This document shows positions 26,948 through 40,987 of a stretch of DNA of 64,000 bases, piece by piece. The notes beneath the pieces were generated by a model. That model searched no databases and was not told the DNA's origin. It was given only the letters and a program-made list of their open reading frames with translations. Both the position numbers and the translations under genes were made by a program. Within the stretch, counting starts at the first letter, position 1. Each line of letters starts with the position of its first letter. Origin of the DNA: Streptomyces sp. NBC_01260 (lineage in GTDB: Bacteria > Actinomycetota > Actinomycetes > Streptomycetales > Streptomycetaceae); assembly GCF_036226405.1 (NCBI RefSeq), contig NZ_CP108464.1, forward strand, positions 6,758,001 through 6,822,000. Direction: 5' to 3'.

Positions 26948-27584
26948 CAGGATCATCAGGGTGCTGCTGGTCGACGACCACCAGGTGGTCCGCCGCGGTC
27001 TGCGTACGTTCCTGGAGATCCAGGACGACATAGAGGTCGTCGGAGAGGCGTCCGACGGAGCCGAAGGGGTGGCCAGGACCGAGGAGCTGCGCCCCGACGT
27101 GGTGCTGATGGACATCAAGATGCCGGGCACCGACGGCATAGAGGCGCTGCGCAGGCTCCGGGAGCTGGAGAACCCGGCCAAGGTGCTGATCGTCACCAGC
27201 TTCACCGAGCAGCGCACCGTCGTCCCCGCCCTGCGGGCCGGCGCGTCGGGCTATGTGTACAAGGACGTCGACCCGGACGCGCTGGCGGGCGCCATCCGCT
27301 CGGTGTACGCGGGCCATGTCCTGCTCCAGCCGGAGGTGGCGGGAGCGCTGCTCGCCCAGGACGACCCCGGCAGCGGTACGGGCCGGGGGAGCACCCTCAC
27401 GGAACGGGAGCGGGAAGTGCTGGGCCTGATCGCCGACGGCCGCTCCAACCGGGAGATCGCGCGGGCGCTGGTCCTCTCCGAGAAGACCGTCAAGACGCAC
27501 GTCTCGAACATTCTGATGAAGCTGGACCTGTCCGACCGCACCCAGGCCGCGCTCTGGGCGGTCCGGCATGGGGCGGCGGGCTGA
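26940..27584 (+). CDS. LuxR/NarL family response regulator
   Basis: 214 residues. The receiver domain has the acidic pair VDDH, the phosphorylated Asp58 (VLMDIKMPG), the Thr/Ser in VTSF and Lys in YVYKDVD. The C-terminal LuxR helix-turn-helix (about 145-210) has LTEREREVLGLIADGRSNREIA. GTG 26940 has GGAGGT inside the end of the kinase gene. The overlap pairs it firmly with the GAF kinase. Targets are unknown; chpE lies directly downstream. Confidence 0.93.
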   Translation: MADRIIRVLLVDDHQVVRRGLRTFLEIQDDIEVVGEASDGAEGVARTEELRPDVVLMDIKMPGTDGIEALRRLRELENPAKVLIVTSFTEQRTVVPALRAGASGYVYKDVDPDALAGAIRSVYAGHVLLQPEVAGALLAQDDPGSGTGRGSTLTEREREVLGLIADGRSNREIARALVLSEKTVKTHVSNILMKLDLSDRTQAALWAVRHGAAG

Positions 27585-27627
27585 CCGGGCGGCCGGACCG
27601 GAGCGTCTGCCTCCGGGCCGAGATTCA

Positions 27628-27633
27628 TACTGT
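27628..27633 (+). promoter_or_regulatory. Putative -10 box upstream of the chpE leader ORF
   Basis: TACTGT is seven bases before ATG 27641. No clear -35 is seen, and no BldN-type motif. Confidence 0.4.
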
Positions 27634-27640
27634 CGGGTGT

Positions 27641-27721
27641 ATGTCACTCGAACGGCGCATCCTCTCCGGCGCCGGGGCGTTCTCCATGGCGTGCTGCGGC
27701 GGCTGGCCGCAGCGACGCTAG
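27641..27721 (+). CDS. Upstream mini-ORF of chpE (26 codons)
   Basis: ATG 27641 to TAG 27719-27721. It begins MSLERRILSG and contains MACCGGWPQRR at its end, with two adjacent cysteines. It has no ribosome binding site but a TACTGT seven bases upstream, so it could be read from a leaderless message. Its stop codon merges with the chpE ribosome binding site (TAGGAGG), leaving 12 bases to the chpE start. Translation of the mini-ORF could therefore feed or block chpE initiation. It may equally be chance; conservation must decide. Confidence 0.45.
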   Translation: MSLERRILSGAGAFSMACCGGWPQRR

Positions 27722-27733
27722 GAGGATCCTGAA

Positions 27734-27985
27734 GTGAAGAACCTGAAGAAGGCTGCCGCCGTCACCATGATCGCCGGTGGCCTCATCGCCGCCGGTGCCG
27801 GCGCGGCCTCCGCCACCGGGCACAGCGGTGCGGGCGCCCACGGTGTCGCGGCCCACTCCCCGGGTGTGGCCAGCGGCAACCTCGTCCAGGTCCCGGTCCA
27901 CGTGCCGGTCAACGTGGTCGGCAACACCGTCAACGTGATCGGCCTGCTCAACCCGGCCTTCGGCAACTTCGGCCTGAACGGCTGA
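27734..27985 (+). CDS. chpE: Short chaplin, ChpE type
   Basis: 83 residues. A signal peptide spans about 1-28 (KNLKKAAAVTMIAGGLIAAG, cleavage after ASA). One chaplin domain follows: VASGNLVQVPVHVPVNVVG and NTVNVIGLLNPAFGN. The mature protein has no cysteine, the feature that sets ChpE apart from ChpD, F, G and H. Chaplins self-assemble into the hydrophobic amyloid layer on aerial hyphae and spores. ChpE is one of the chaplins essential in S. coelicolor. GTG 27734 has AGGAGG eight bases upstream, overlapping the stop of the upstream mini-ORF. Confidence 0.93.
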   Translation: MKNLKKAAAVTMIAGGLIAAGAGAASATGHSGAGAHGVAAHSPGVASGNLVQVPVHVPVNVVGNTVNVIGLLNPAFGNFGLNG

Positions 27986-28008
27986 CGCCACGCACACCTC
28001 TGCGACAC

Positions 28009-28041
28009 CGCCGGGCGGACCTCATCGAGGCCCGCCCGGCG
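28009..28041. terminator. Terminator hairpin after chpE
   Basis: CGCCGGGCGG and CCGCCCGGCG arms with an inner CCTC-GAGG pair; between convergent genes. Confidence 0.7.
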
Positions 28042-28071
28042 CGGTGCGGGCAACGCCACTCCGGGCACCGC

Positions 28072-28851
28072 CTACCGCGCCCGCTCCTCCACATACGCGT
28101 TGTACGCGGCAACCTGCGCCCGCCGGGCCACCCGCTCCACCGGCCGCAGCGCCTCTCCCCGCGCCGCCATCTCCGACGCGCTCACCGCCCCGCCGTGGCC
28201 GTTCTCGTACGCCACCGAGACCAGCAGCCCCACCCGCTGCGCCAGCTCCAGCACCCGGGCCGCCCGCGGCGGATACCCGGGAGCCAGCACCTCGCGCCCC
28301 CGCTCCGCCCGCGCCCGGTACGCGTCCATCGCCGCCTCGGCCACCGGCCCGGACCCGGCCACGTCGAGCCGCGACAGCACCGCCGTCGCATCCCGTAGTG
28401 CCTCGGCGAGCTCCCGCTCCGCCTCGCCCAGCGACGGCACATCGGCCGGCGGCGCCTCCCGCACGGCCAGGCAGTGCCACGCCACGGCGACGTGGAGATC
28501 ACCGGCCGGCCCCGACTCGCGCACCTCGGGCACCAGCCCGAACGGTGCGCCGTAGGTCACCACGGCCTCCTCGGCCTCCAGCGCCCTGGAATTGAACTCC
28601 GCGGGGCCGCTGAGCCCCAGCGGATGCCCCGGCACCGGCAGTGCGACCCGGAAACCGGTCACCCCGAGCCCCCGCAGCCGCCCCAGCGCGAGAGTGAGAC
28701 CGACCGGCCCCGCCTCGCCAGGCAGCCCCTCGACGCGATGCACCGCGTCCTCCCCGACAATGGCGAGCGCCGCGTCGTCCGGTGAGACGAGCCCGGCCAG
28801 CAGCGCGTTACCCCAAGCGGCCAGCAGCCCTGAGCGTGGTTCCGAAAGCAT
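28072..28851 (-). CDS. Conserved hypothetical actinobacterial protein
   Basis: 259 residues, soluble, no signal peptide or membrane helix. The N-terminal half has GNALLAGLVSPDDAALAIVGEDAVHRV and a GLGVTGFRVALPVPGHPLGLSGP stretch. The C-terminal half is mainly helical (AERELAEALRDATAVLSRLDV). I recognise it only as a protein conserved in Streptomyces; no catalytic motif is evident. It is a single gene between two terminator or repeat elements. Confidence 0.8.
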   Translation of the reverse strand: MLSEPRSGLLAAWGNALLAGLVSPDDAALAIVGEDAVHRVEGLPGEAGPVGLTLALGRLRGLGVTGFRVALPVPGHPLGLSGPAEFNSRALEAEEAVVTYGAPFGLVPEVRESGPAGDLHVAVAWHCLAVREAPPADVPSLGEAERELAEALRDATAVLSRLDVAGSGPVAEAAMDAYRARAERGREVLAPGYPPRAARVLELAQRVGLLVSVAYENGHGGAVSASEMAARGEALRPVERVARRAQVAAYNAYVEERAR

Positions 28852-28862
28852 GGCAACAGCCT

Positions 28863-28893
28863 AAGGGCTGCCCCGCGATCCCTGGCGGGCGCG
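28863..28893 (+). repeat. Dispersed extragenic repeat, copy 2
   Basis: Begins AAGGGCTGCCCCGCGATCCC and continues TGGCGGGCGCG; similar to 17091-17120. It sits just upstream of the hypothetical gene at 28072-28851. Confidence 0.5.
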
Positions 28894-29041
28894 CGACGAC
28901 AGCTGGGCGGGGGACCCCGCACCAACCGTGCGACGACGGGCCCAGCGCCGGGAGCGCTCGTGCAGTGGCGTAGGTTTTCCCTGGGAGCTGTGCCCACAGG
29001 CACGCGACGATCACGAAACTGCATGGGGAGACAACGCGCTC

Positions 29042-29839
<798 letters not shown>

Positions 29840-29896
29840 GGCCCTTCCCTGGGGCTGTCCGCCCCTCCGGGGCAACGTCCGCCTGCTTGCGCCCTG

Positions 29897-29924
29897 TTGG
29901 CAAAGGTGCTTGCGGTCATACGAT
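29897..29924 (+). promoter_or_regulatory. Leaderless promoter of the NfeD gene
   Basis: TTGGCA (29897-29902), 16-base spacer, TACGAT (29919-29924), then six bases to GTG 29931. No Shine-Dalgarno sequence. This is the best-formed of the leaderless promoters in the window. Confidence 0.65.
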
Positions 29925-29930
29925 GGCCGT

Positions 29931-30362
29931 GTGGACATCATCGACGCATGGGTGTGGTGGCTGATCGGCGCGGTGGGACTGGGCATCCCGCTCGTCCTGA
30001 CCGCGATGCCGGAGTTCGGCATGTTCGCCGTCGGGGCGGTTGCCGCGGCGGTGGTCGCGGCTCTCGGCGGCGGAGTCGTGGCCCAGGTCCTGGTCTTCGT
30101 CTTCGTCTCGGTGGCGTTGATCGCCGTGGTCCGTCCGATCGCCAACCGCCACCGCTCGGACCGGCCCCGTCTGGCCACCGGCATCGACGCACTGAAAGGC
30201 CGTCAGGCCGTCGTCCTGGAACGGGTCACCGGCGACGGCGGGCGGATCAAACTGGCCGGAGAGATCTGGTCGGCGCGCGCGCTCGACGCGGAACTGAGCT
30301 ACGAACCGGGCCAACAGGTCGATGTCGTCGACATCGACGGGGCCACGGCCGTTGTCATGTGA
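29931..30362 (+). CDS. NfeD-like membrane protein
   Basis: 143 residues. Three hydrophobic stretches (WVWWLIGAVGLGIPLVLTA, FAVGAVAAAVVAALGGGVV and VLVFVFVSVALIAVV) are followed by an OB-fold domain (about 85-143) with GRQAVVLERV and PGQQVDVVDIDGATAVV. It is the short NfeD form without the serine protease part. NfeD proteins are partners of SPFH proteins in membrane microdomains, and an SPFH gene follows 157 bases later. GTG 29931 is chosen because it sits six bases after a good -10 box. Confidence 0.88.
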   Translation: MDIIDAWVWWLIGAVGLGIPLVLTAMPEFGMFAVGAVAAAVVAALGGGVVAQVLVFVFVSVALIAVVRPIANRHRSDRPRLATGIDALKGRQAVVLERVTGDGGRIKLAGEIWSARALDAELSYEPGQQVDVVDIDGATAVVM

Positions 30363-30519
30363 CCGAACAGCCCCCACGGCAGAGCCTGTTCTGTCAGACT
30401 CGATGTCGATCATCATGAGAACCGGACCGGCAGGACAACCGACCTGACCCACGGACCCTCATACGATCTCGACCTCGATCATCGCGATCCGTCGGCAACC
30501 GAAGGGCACGAGGAACACG

Positions 30520-31452
30520 ATGCAACCGATCATCATCGTCCTGATCATTCTGGTGGTGCTCGTCTTCATCGCTCTGATCAAGACGATCCAGGTCATCCCA
30601 CAGGCCAGCGCCGCCATCGTGGAGCGTTTCGGCCGCTACACCCGCACCCTCAACGCAGGCCTGAACATCGTCGTTCCGTTCATCGACTCGATCCGGAACC
30701 GGATCGACCTCCGTGAACAGGTCGTGCCCTTCCCGCCGCAGCCGGTGATCACCCAGGACAACCTGGTCGTCAACATCGACACGGTCATCTACTACCAGGT
30801 AACCGACGCCAGGGCCGCGACGTACGAAGTGGCCAGCTACATCCAGGCCATCGAGCAGCTCACCGTCACCACGCTCCGCAACATCATCGGCGGCATGGAC
30901 CTGGAACGGACCCTGACCTCCCGCGAGGAGATCAACGCCGCCCTGCGCGGAGTCCTCGACGAGGCCACCGGCAAGTGGGGCATCCGCGTCAACCGCGTCG
31001 AGCTGAAGGCGATCGAGCCGCCCACCTCCATCCAGGACTCGATGGAGAAGCAGATGCGCGCCGACCGTGACAAGCGCGCCGCGATCCTCCAGGCCGAAGG
31101 AACGCGCCAGTCCGCGATCCTCACCGCCGAGGGCGAGAAGCAGTCCGCGATCCTGCGCGCCGAGGGTGAGGCCAAGGCAGCCGCCCTGCGCGCGGAGGGT
31201 GAGGCCCAGGCGATCCGGACGGTCTTCGAGTCCATCCACGCCGGCGACCCGGACCAGAAGCTCCTCTCGTACCAGTACCTCCAGATGCTGCCGAAGATCG
31301 CCGAGGGCGACGCCAACAAGCTCTGGATCGTGCCCAGCGAGATCGGTGACGCACTCAAGGGCCTCAGCGGCGCCTTCGGGAACCTCGGCACCGGCATGCC
31401 CGGCTTCAACACCGGCAACAAGGAACGTCGCGAGGACCCCCCGATCGACTGA
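30520..31452 (+). CDS. SPFH domain/band 7 family protein (stomatin/slipin-like)
   Basis: 310 residues. One N-terminal membrane helix (IIIVLIILVVLVFIALIKTI) is followed by the SPFH domain (about 25-190; AAIVERFGRYTRTLNAGLN and LREQVVPFPPQPVIT). A long Ala/Glu-rich coiled coil with repeated AEGE[K/A]QS-like heptads (190-250) follows, then a short tail. Such proteins form ring-like oligomers that organise membrane domains and regulate membrane proteases. ATG 30520 has GAGGAA upstream. It is paired with the NfeD gene just upstream. Confidence 0.93.
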   Translation: MQPIIIVLIILVVLVFIALIKTIQVIPQASAAIVERFGRYTRTLNAGLNIVVPFIDSIRNRIDLREQVVPFPPQPVITQDNLVVNIDTVIYYQVTDARAATYEVASYIQAIEQLTVTTLRNIIGGMDLERTLTSREEINAALRGVLDEATGKWGIRVNRVELKAIEPPTSIQDSMEKQMRADRDKRAAILQAEGTRQSAILTAEGEKQSAILRAEGEAKAAALRAEGEAQAIRTVFESIHAGDPDQKLLSYQYLQMLPKIAEGDANKLWIVPSEIGDALKGLSGAFGNLGTGMPGFNTGNKERREDPPID

Positions 31453-31514
31453 CGTGTACACCCCCTCGTGCATGATCAGTGCACCAAGCACCGATCAGGC
31501 ACGGGGGATTCGGG

Positions 31515-32282
31515 ATGACCATGTGGGAGATGCTCGCCGTCTTCGTCGCGGGCATCAGCGCGGGCACGATCAACACGATCGTCGGCTCGGGAACGCTGAT
31601 CACCTTCCCGGTGCTGCTCGCTACCGGTCTGCCACCGGTCACCGCCACCGTCTCCAACGCACTCGGCCTGATCCCCGGCTCCATCAGCGGCGCGATCGGC
31701 TACCGCAAGGAGCTCGAAGGCCAGCGCCCACGCGTTCTCAAACTCGCCGTCGGCGCCCTCATAGGCGGGCTGACCGGCGCCACCCTGCTGCTGGCACTGC
31801 CCTCCACGGCCTTCGAAACCATCGTGCCGATCCTGGTGGCCATGGCCCTCGTCCTGGTCATCCTGCAACCGCGCATCAGCAAAGCCGTCCAGCGCCGACG
31901 CGAACACACCGGCGTCCCGGCCCGCCCCGACGGCGGCCCGCTGCTCTTCATCGGCCTGATGCTCGCCAGCGTCTACGGCGGCTACTTCACCGCCGCCCAG
32001 GGGATCATCTACCTCTCCCTGATGGGCATGCTGCTCGACGACACCATGCAGCGCCTCAACGCCGTGAAGAACGTCCTGGCCGCTGTCGTCAACAGCATCG
32101 CCGCGCTCTTCTTCCTCTTCGTCGCGGACTTCAACTGGACCGCCGTCGTACTGATCGCGATCGGCTCCGCACTCGGCGGCCAGATCGGCGCCAAGGTCGG
32201 CCGCCGGCTGAGCCCCGCCATCCTGCGCGCCCTCATCGTCACGGTCGGCACCCTCGCCATCGTCCAACTGCTGCTCCGCTGA
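31515..32282 (+). CDS. TSUP family transporter (TauE/SafE)
   Basis: 255 residues with about eight membrane helices and the two family repeats: GTINTIVGSGTLITFPVLL in the first half and GGYFTAAQGIIYLSLMG in the second. The family exports or imports sulfite, sulfonates or other small anions; the substrate here is unknown. ATG 31515 has GGGGGA upstream. It lies 62 bases after the SPFH gene, so it may be cotranscribed. Confidence 0.88.
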   Translation: MTMWEMLAVFVAGISAGTINTIVGSGTLITFPVLLATGLPPVTATVSNALGLIPGSISGAIGYRKELEGQRPRVLKLAVGALIGGLTGATLLLALPSTAFETIVPILVAMALVLVILQPRISKAVQRRREHTGVPARPDGGPLLFIGLMLASVYGGYFTAAQGIIYLSLMGMLLDDTMQRLNAVKNVLAAVVNSIAALFFLFVADFNWTAVVLIAIGSALGGQIGAKVGRRLSPAILRALIVTVGTLAIVQLLLR

Positions 32283-32291
32283 CACACGGAA

Positions 32292-32315
32292 GCCCGCCTC
32301 CGCACGGAGACGGGC
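32292..32315. terminator. Terminator hairpin after the TSUP gene
   Basis: GCCCGCCTCCG pairs with CGGAGACGGGC (one mismatch), between convergent genes. Confidence 0.6.
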
Positions 32316-32343
32316 CTCGGCTACCGCACCAGGCGTACGGCTG

Positions 32344-32850
32344 CTACGCCGCGGACTGCGCCAGCCACTCCGGCAACGCCGACCGGTCACCGGCCCCCAG
32401 CGCGAGCAGCATCGCATCCGCCGGAGACGGTACGAACGGCTGCCGCAACAGCGGCATCCCCGCCTGCGCCGGCGTACGGGCCGCTTTGCGGTGGTTGTCC
32501 TCGGCGCAGGAGGCCACCGTGTTGAGCCAGGTGTCCTGACCCCCCTGGGCACGCGGCACCACGTGGTCGACGGTGCTCGCCCGCCGTCCGCAGTACGCGC
32601 ACCGGTGCTGGTCCCGTATCAGCACACCCCTTCTGGACCACGGGGCCTGTCTTCGGAACGGCACCCGTACGTACCGGCAGAGCCTGATCACCCGGGGCAC
32701 CGGGATGTCCACGGCGGCACCGCGCATACGGAGGCCGGGATGCGACTGCTCGACGACGGCCTTGTCCTGCAGGATCAGCACCACCGCACGATTCAGCGTC
32801 ACCGTCGACAGCGGCTCGAAGCTCGCATTCAGCACCAGCGTGTCCCGCAT
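32344..32850 (-). CDS. HNH endonuclease family protein
   Basis: 168 residues. The HNH core is CAYCGRRASTVDHVVPRAQGG with CAEDNHRKAARTP, having the zinc Cys pair (C-x2-C) and the catalytic DHV. The N-terminal part LVLNASFEPLSTVTLNRAVVLIL is characteristic of a chromosomal family widespread in actinobacteria and cyanobacteria; its biological role is not known. ATG 32850 has GGGAGGTGGGCGGG upstream. There is no toxin or phage context here, so a housekeeping nucleic acid role is more likely than defence. Confidence 0.9.
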   Translation of the reverse strand: MRDTLVLNASFEPLSTVTLNRAVVLILQDKAVVEQSHPGLRMRGAAVDIPVPRVIRLCRYVRVPFRRQAPWSRRGVLIRDQHRCAYCGRRASTVDHVVPRAQGGQDTWLNTVASCAEDNHRKAARTPAQAGMPLLRQPFVPSPADAMLLALGAGDRSALPEWLAQSAA

Positions 32851-32939
32851 CCCGCCCACCTCCCGTGTGCCGCCCGCCACCTGGCAGGCCCGGATCAACT
32901 CTGGCTGGGCGGGCCGTGATGGACAACGCAATAAAAAGT

Positions 32940-32974
32940 GCCCTGCCCTGATCTCTCCAGGACCAGGGCAGGGC
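32940..32974 (-). terminator. Intrinsic terminator of the YbhB gene
   Basis: 11-bp perfect stem (GCCCTGCCCTG) with a 13-base loop. On the minus strand it is followed by ACTTTTTATT, a true T-run, unusual in this genome. Confidence 0.85.
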
Positions 32975-32987
32975 AAACAGGGTGGAA

Positions 32988-33536
32988 CTATCGACTTGTC
33001 GTGCTTTCGGCGGGCTCCGCGTACTCACCGATCAGCTGGGCCCGGCCCAGCGTGTGGAACCGCAGATTGAAACCGACCACCGCGGGCGACACGTCGCTGT
33101 CCGGCCCGAGCTTCTCGCTGTCCACCGCGTACACGGTGAACACGTACCGGTGGTTCTCGCCGGGCGGCGGCGCGGCCCCGCCGAAGTCCTTCGATCCGTA
33201 GTCGTTGCGGACGTGCACGGCGCCCGGGGGCAGCCCCTCGAACCTCCCGCTGCCCGCACCCGCCGGCAGCTCCGTGACCGACGCCGGGATGTCGAAGAGC
33301 ACCCAGTGCCAGAACCCGCTGCCGGTGGGAGCATCCGGGTCGAAGCACGTCACGGCGAAACTCTTCGCCCCCGCCGGGAACCCCTCCCACCGCAGCTGCG
33401 GTGAGGTGTTCCCCGCCGCCTGCACCTGTGCATCCGCAAGCACGGCCCCCGGCGCGAGGTCCTCGCTCACCACGGTGAACGAGGGGACCTCGGGATGGAA
33501 GGCGTGCGGCAATGGTGCCCTCTTCGGCTCGGTCAC
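32988..33536 (-). CDS. YbhB/YbcL family Raf kinase inhibitor-like protein
   Basis: 182 residues of the PEBP fold. The ligand-binding motif is [21 protein letters not shown] and the second signature is [22 protein letters not shown]. Bacterial members bind anionic ligands; the function in Streptomyces is unknown. ATG 33536 has AGGAGAGG upstream. It lies 52 bases downstream of the Spo0M-like gene on the same strand but has its own terminator. Confidence 0.92.
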   Translation of the reverse strand: MTEPKRAPLPHAFHPEVPSFTVVSEDLAPGAVLADAQVQAAGNTSPQLRWEGFPAGAKSFAVTCFDPDAPTGSGFWHWVLFDIPASVTELPAGAGSGRFEGLPPGAVHVRNDYGSKDFGGAAPPPGENHRYVFTVYAVDSEKLGPDSDVSPAVVGFNLRFHTLGRAQLIGEYAEPAESTTSR

Positions 33537-33588
33537 GTCAGCACCTCTCCTGTTGGCGGCTGCGGTGTCAGCAGATCTCCCACCGACC

Positions 33589-34371
33589 CTAGAGCCAGTT
33601 GCGCTGACCGCCGACCTGGGCGAGCCACTGGTTCAGGTAGGCCGCCCAGTCGGTCCCCTGGAAGTCGTTCAGACCCACCTTGAACGCGCGGTACGAGTCG
33701 CTGCCCTCACTGAAGAGACCCGGCTTCTTGTCCATCTCCAGCACGACGTCCATCTCGCGGTCGTCCGCGACGAACGTCAGCTCGACCTGGTTCAGCCCGC
33801 GGTACTGCGACGGCGGGAAGAACTCGATCTCCTGGTAGAAGGGCAGCCGCTGACGCGTACCGCGGATGTGACCGCGCTCCATGTCGGCGCTGCGGAAGCC
33901 GAAGCCCAGCTGCCCGAAGGCGTCCAGGATCGCCTGCTGTGCCGGCAGCGGGTGCACGTTGATGGGGTCCAGGTCTCCGGAGTCCAGCGCCCGTGCGATC
34001 TCCAGCTCCGTGGTCACCCCGATGTTCATGCCGTGCAGGTGCTGGCCCGCGAACATGGTGATCGGCGTCTCCCAGGGGATTTCGAGCCCGAACGGCACGA
34101 CGTGCACCGCCCCCGCCCGCACCTCGAACGCGCCGCCGAGCCGCAGCTTGGTGAACTCGATGTCCTGCTTGGTCTCCTGCTCCTGGCCCTCGACCTCGAC
34201 CCGGGCCTGCAGTCCGACGGAGAGCCCCTCGATCTGCTGGTCCACCGATCCGCCCTGAACCCGTACCTCACCCTGGACGACCCCACCCGGTACGACGTTG
34301 AGCTCGGTCAGCTCCGTCTCCACCGATGCACCACCGGCACCCATACTCGCGAGCAGCCGCTTGAAGCCCAT
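33589..34371 (-). CDS. Spo0M-like sporulation control protein (arrestin fold)
   Basis: 260 residues. The start [20 protein letters not shown] and the repeated beta sandwich ([53 protein letters not shown]) match Spo0M, an arrestin-like protein that affects sporulation in Bacillus and has been tied to cell division. In Streptomyces the role is not established. ATG 34371 has AGGAGGAG upstream. It is divergent from the DNA glycosylase gene. Confidence 0.9.
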   Translation of the reverse strand: MGFKRLLASMGAGGASVETELTELNVVPGGVVQGEVRVQGGSVDQQIEGLSVGLQARVEVEGQEQETKQDIEFTKLRLGGAFEVRAGAVHVVPFGLEIPWETPITMFAGQHLHGMNIGVTTELEIARALDSGDLDPINVHPLPAQQAILDAFGQLGFGFRSADMERGHIRGTRQRLPFYQEIEFFPPSQYRGLNQVELTFVADDREMDVVLEMDKKPGLFSEGSDSYRAFKVGLNDFQGTDWAAYLNQWLAQVGGQRNWL

Positions 34372-34444
34372 GTTTTCTCCTCCTAGGTCCTGACCCCTAC
34401 ATACGCGCCATGACCGTAGCCGGTTCCCGGTAACCTCGGAGTTC

Positions 34445-35086
34445 ATGATCGAGGGCCAGGACCGTACGCCGCTGACGCGGGACTTCTTCGACCGCCCCGT
34501 GCTGGACGTGGCACCGGATCTACTGGGCCGGACGCTGGTCCGCAGCACACCGGAGGGCCCCATCGAGCTGCGCCTCACCGAGGTGGAGGCGTACGCGGGG
34601 GAGATCGACCCCGGGTCGCACGCCTTTCGCGGCCGCACCCCGCGCAACAGCGTGATGTACGGGCCGCCCGGCCACGCGTACGTCTACTTCACCTACGGCA
34701 TGTGGCACTGCCTCAACCTGGTGTGCGGCCCGGAGGGCATGGCGAGCGGTGTACTGCTCAGGGCCGGCGACATCCGTACGGGCGCTGACCTCACCCGCAA
34801 ACGTCGAGTCTCGGCCCGCAACGACCGAGAACTGGCCAAAGGGCCGGCCCGACTTGCGACGGCCCTCGACATCGACCGGGCGCTCGACGGCACCGATGCC
34901 ATCGCCCACCCGGGCGCCGTCCTCTCCGTACTGCGCGGCACCCCGCCACCCCGCGACCAGGTACGCAATGGCCCGCGCACCGGAGTGGGCGGGGACGGAG
35001 CCACCCACCCGTGGCGTTTCTGGGTGGACGGCGACCCCACGGTGAGTCCGTACCGGGCGCACGCACCACGCCGCAGGTCAACTTGA
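34445..35086 (+). CDS. DNA-3-methyladenine glycosylase (AAG/MPG type)
   Basis: 213 residues. It removes alkylated purines in base excision repair. Family features are LLGRTLVR, the catalytic Glu in [46 protein letters not shown] and the [17 protein letters not shown] segment. ATG 34445 has a weak CGGAG upstream, and TAACCT at 34431-34436 is a possible -10. It is the last protein gene before the rRNA operon, and an rRNA-type promoter begins at its stop codon. Confidence 0.94.
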   Translation: MIEGQDRTPLTRDFFDRPVLDVAPDLLGRTLVRSTPEGPIELRLTEVEAYAGEIDPGSHAFRGRTPRNSVMYGPPGHAYVYFTYGMWHCLNLVCGPEGMASGVLLRAGDIRTGADLTRKRRVSARNDRELAKGPARLATALDIDRALDGTDAIAHPGAVLSVLRGTPPPRDQVRNGPRTGVGGDGATHPWRFWVDGDPTVSPYRAHAPRRRST

Positions 35087-35111
35087 CTCGCCCATGCGGG
35101 GCACCTAATGT
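35083..35111 (+). promoter_or_regulatory. Strong housekeeping-type promoter upstream of rrn
   Basis: TTGACT (35083-35088), 17-base spacer, TAATGT (35106-35111). It overlaps the last codons of the glycosylase gene. It is the distal promoter of the rRNA operon, or could drive a leader RNA. Confidence 0.6.
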
Positions 35112-35673
35112 AGTCCGAGCCGCTTGACACGGGTACAGCCAACGGTTTGGTCCATCGGACCTGATGCCGGGCAACTCGAAGCGGCCAACCACTACCTACG
35201 ACACACCCCAGAGGGTGCGAATTTCGGCATGCTGAAATTCGAGCCATTGACTCGATTATGAGTCACCGGGGAAATCGGCTAAAGTAGTGAACACGCCGAA
35301 AGGGAAAGCGCGAAAGCGAATTCCTCGAAAGCAATCCCGCTTCGACCGGGAATCGGACACGAAAGAGTCTGATAGAGTCGGAAACGCAAGACCGAAGGGA
35401 AGCGCCCGGAGGAAAGCCCCAGAAAATGTTCTGGTGGTGAGTACAAAGGAAGCGTCCGTTCCTTGAGAACTCAACAGCGTGCCAAAAGTCAACGCCAGAT
35501 ACGTTGATACCCCGACCTGCTTCGGCGGGTTCGAGGTTCCTTTGAAAGTCCTGGCAGACCACACTAGTGGTTCTACCAGGCAATGCACATAGCGAGGACA
35601 TAGTGAACGATCGGTCTTATTCCGACTCGATTGTTCCGCTCTCGTGTGTGTGATCCCGATTACGGGAAAACAT
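35112..35673 (+). other. rRNA operon leader region with several promoter-like elements
   Basis: About 560 bases with no protein gene, clearly more AT-rich than the rest. Promoter-like elements are TAAAGT (35280-35285), TAGAGT (35373-35378) and TTGAAA-N17-TAGTGG (35542-35570), consistent with the multiple tandem promoters known for Streptomyces rrn operons. TTGAGAACT at 35463-35471 recurs before the 23S gene. CAACAGCGTGCC at 35472-35483 is the left arm of the 16S processing stem; its complement is at 37369-37380. Confidence 0.7.
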
Positions 35674-35674
35674 T

Positions 35675-40630
<4,956 letters not shown>

Positions 40631-40633
40631 AGT

Positions 40634-40650
40634 TGCTCGCGTCCACTGTG
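40634..40650 (+). other. Right arm of the 23S rRNA processing stem
   Basis: TGCTCGCGTCCACTGTG is the exact reverse complement of 37484-37500, forming a 17-bp stem around the whole 23S gene, a typical RNase III substrate. Confidence 0.85.
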
Positions 40651-40738
40651 TTGTTCCCGGGTTGCGAACAGTCGCACCGGTTGAACAGCTTCACTAACTT
40701 AATTGAAAAGTGTGCTTGTTCGCTAGAACCCAATTAGG

Positions 40739-40857
40739 GTTTCGGTGGTCATTGCGTTAGGGAAACGCCCGGTTACATTCCGAACCCGGAAGCTAAGCCT
40801 TTCAGCGCCGATGGTACTGCAGGGGGGACCCTGTGGGAGAGTAGGACGCCGCCGAAC
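40739..40857 (+). rRNA. rrf: 5S ribosomal RNA
   Basis: About 119 bases from GTTTCGGTGGTCATTGCG to GTAGGACGCCGCCGAAC, with the conserved CCCGGTTACATTCCGAACCC loop. It is the last gene of the rrn operon, 9 bases before the terminator stem. Confidence 0.95.
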
Positions 40858-40865
40858 AATCTTTG

Positions 40866-40910
40866 AAGGACCCTTGGTCCCAGCGTTCAACGCTGGGACC
40901 AAGGGTCCTT
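40866..40910 (+). terminator. rRNA operon terminator
   Basis: Perfect 20-bp stem (AAGGACCCTTGGTCCCAGCG), loop TTCAA, then TTTTTTTGTTTTG. A strong intrinsic terminator with a T-run. Confidence 0.95.
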
Positions 40911-40987
40911 TTTTTGTTTTGTCGAAGCGCGTCGGGTGTCCGGCTGCGCAAGAATGTCTGTAGTACCCGATGACAGGAGCACCACCG

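Noticed and set aside
32344..32850. Defence or mobile HNH nuclease
   Set aside because: The gene belongs to a broadly conserved chromosomal family and has no phage, toxin or restriction neighbours.
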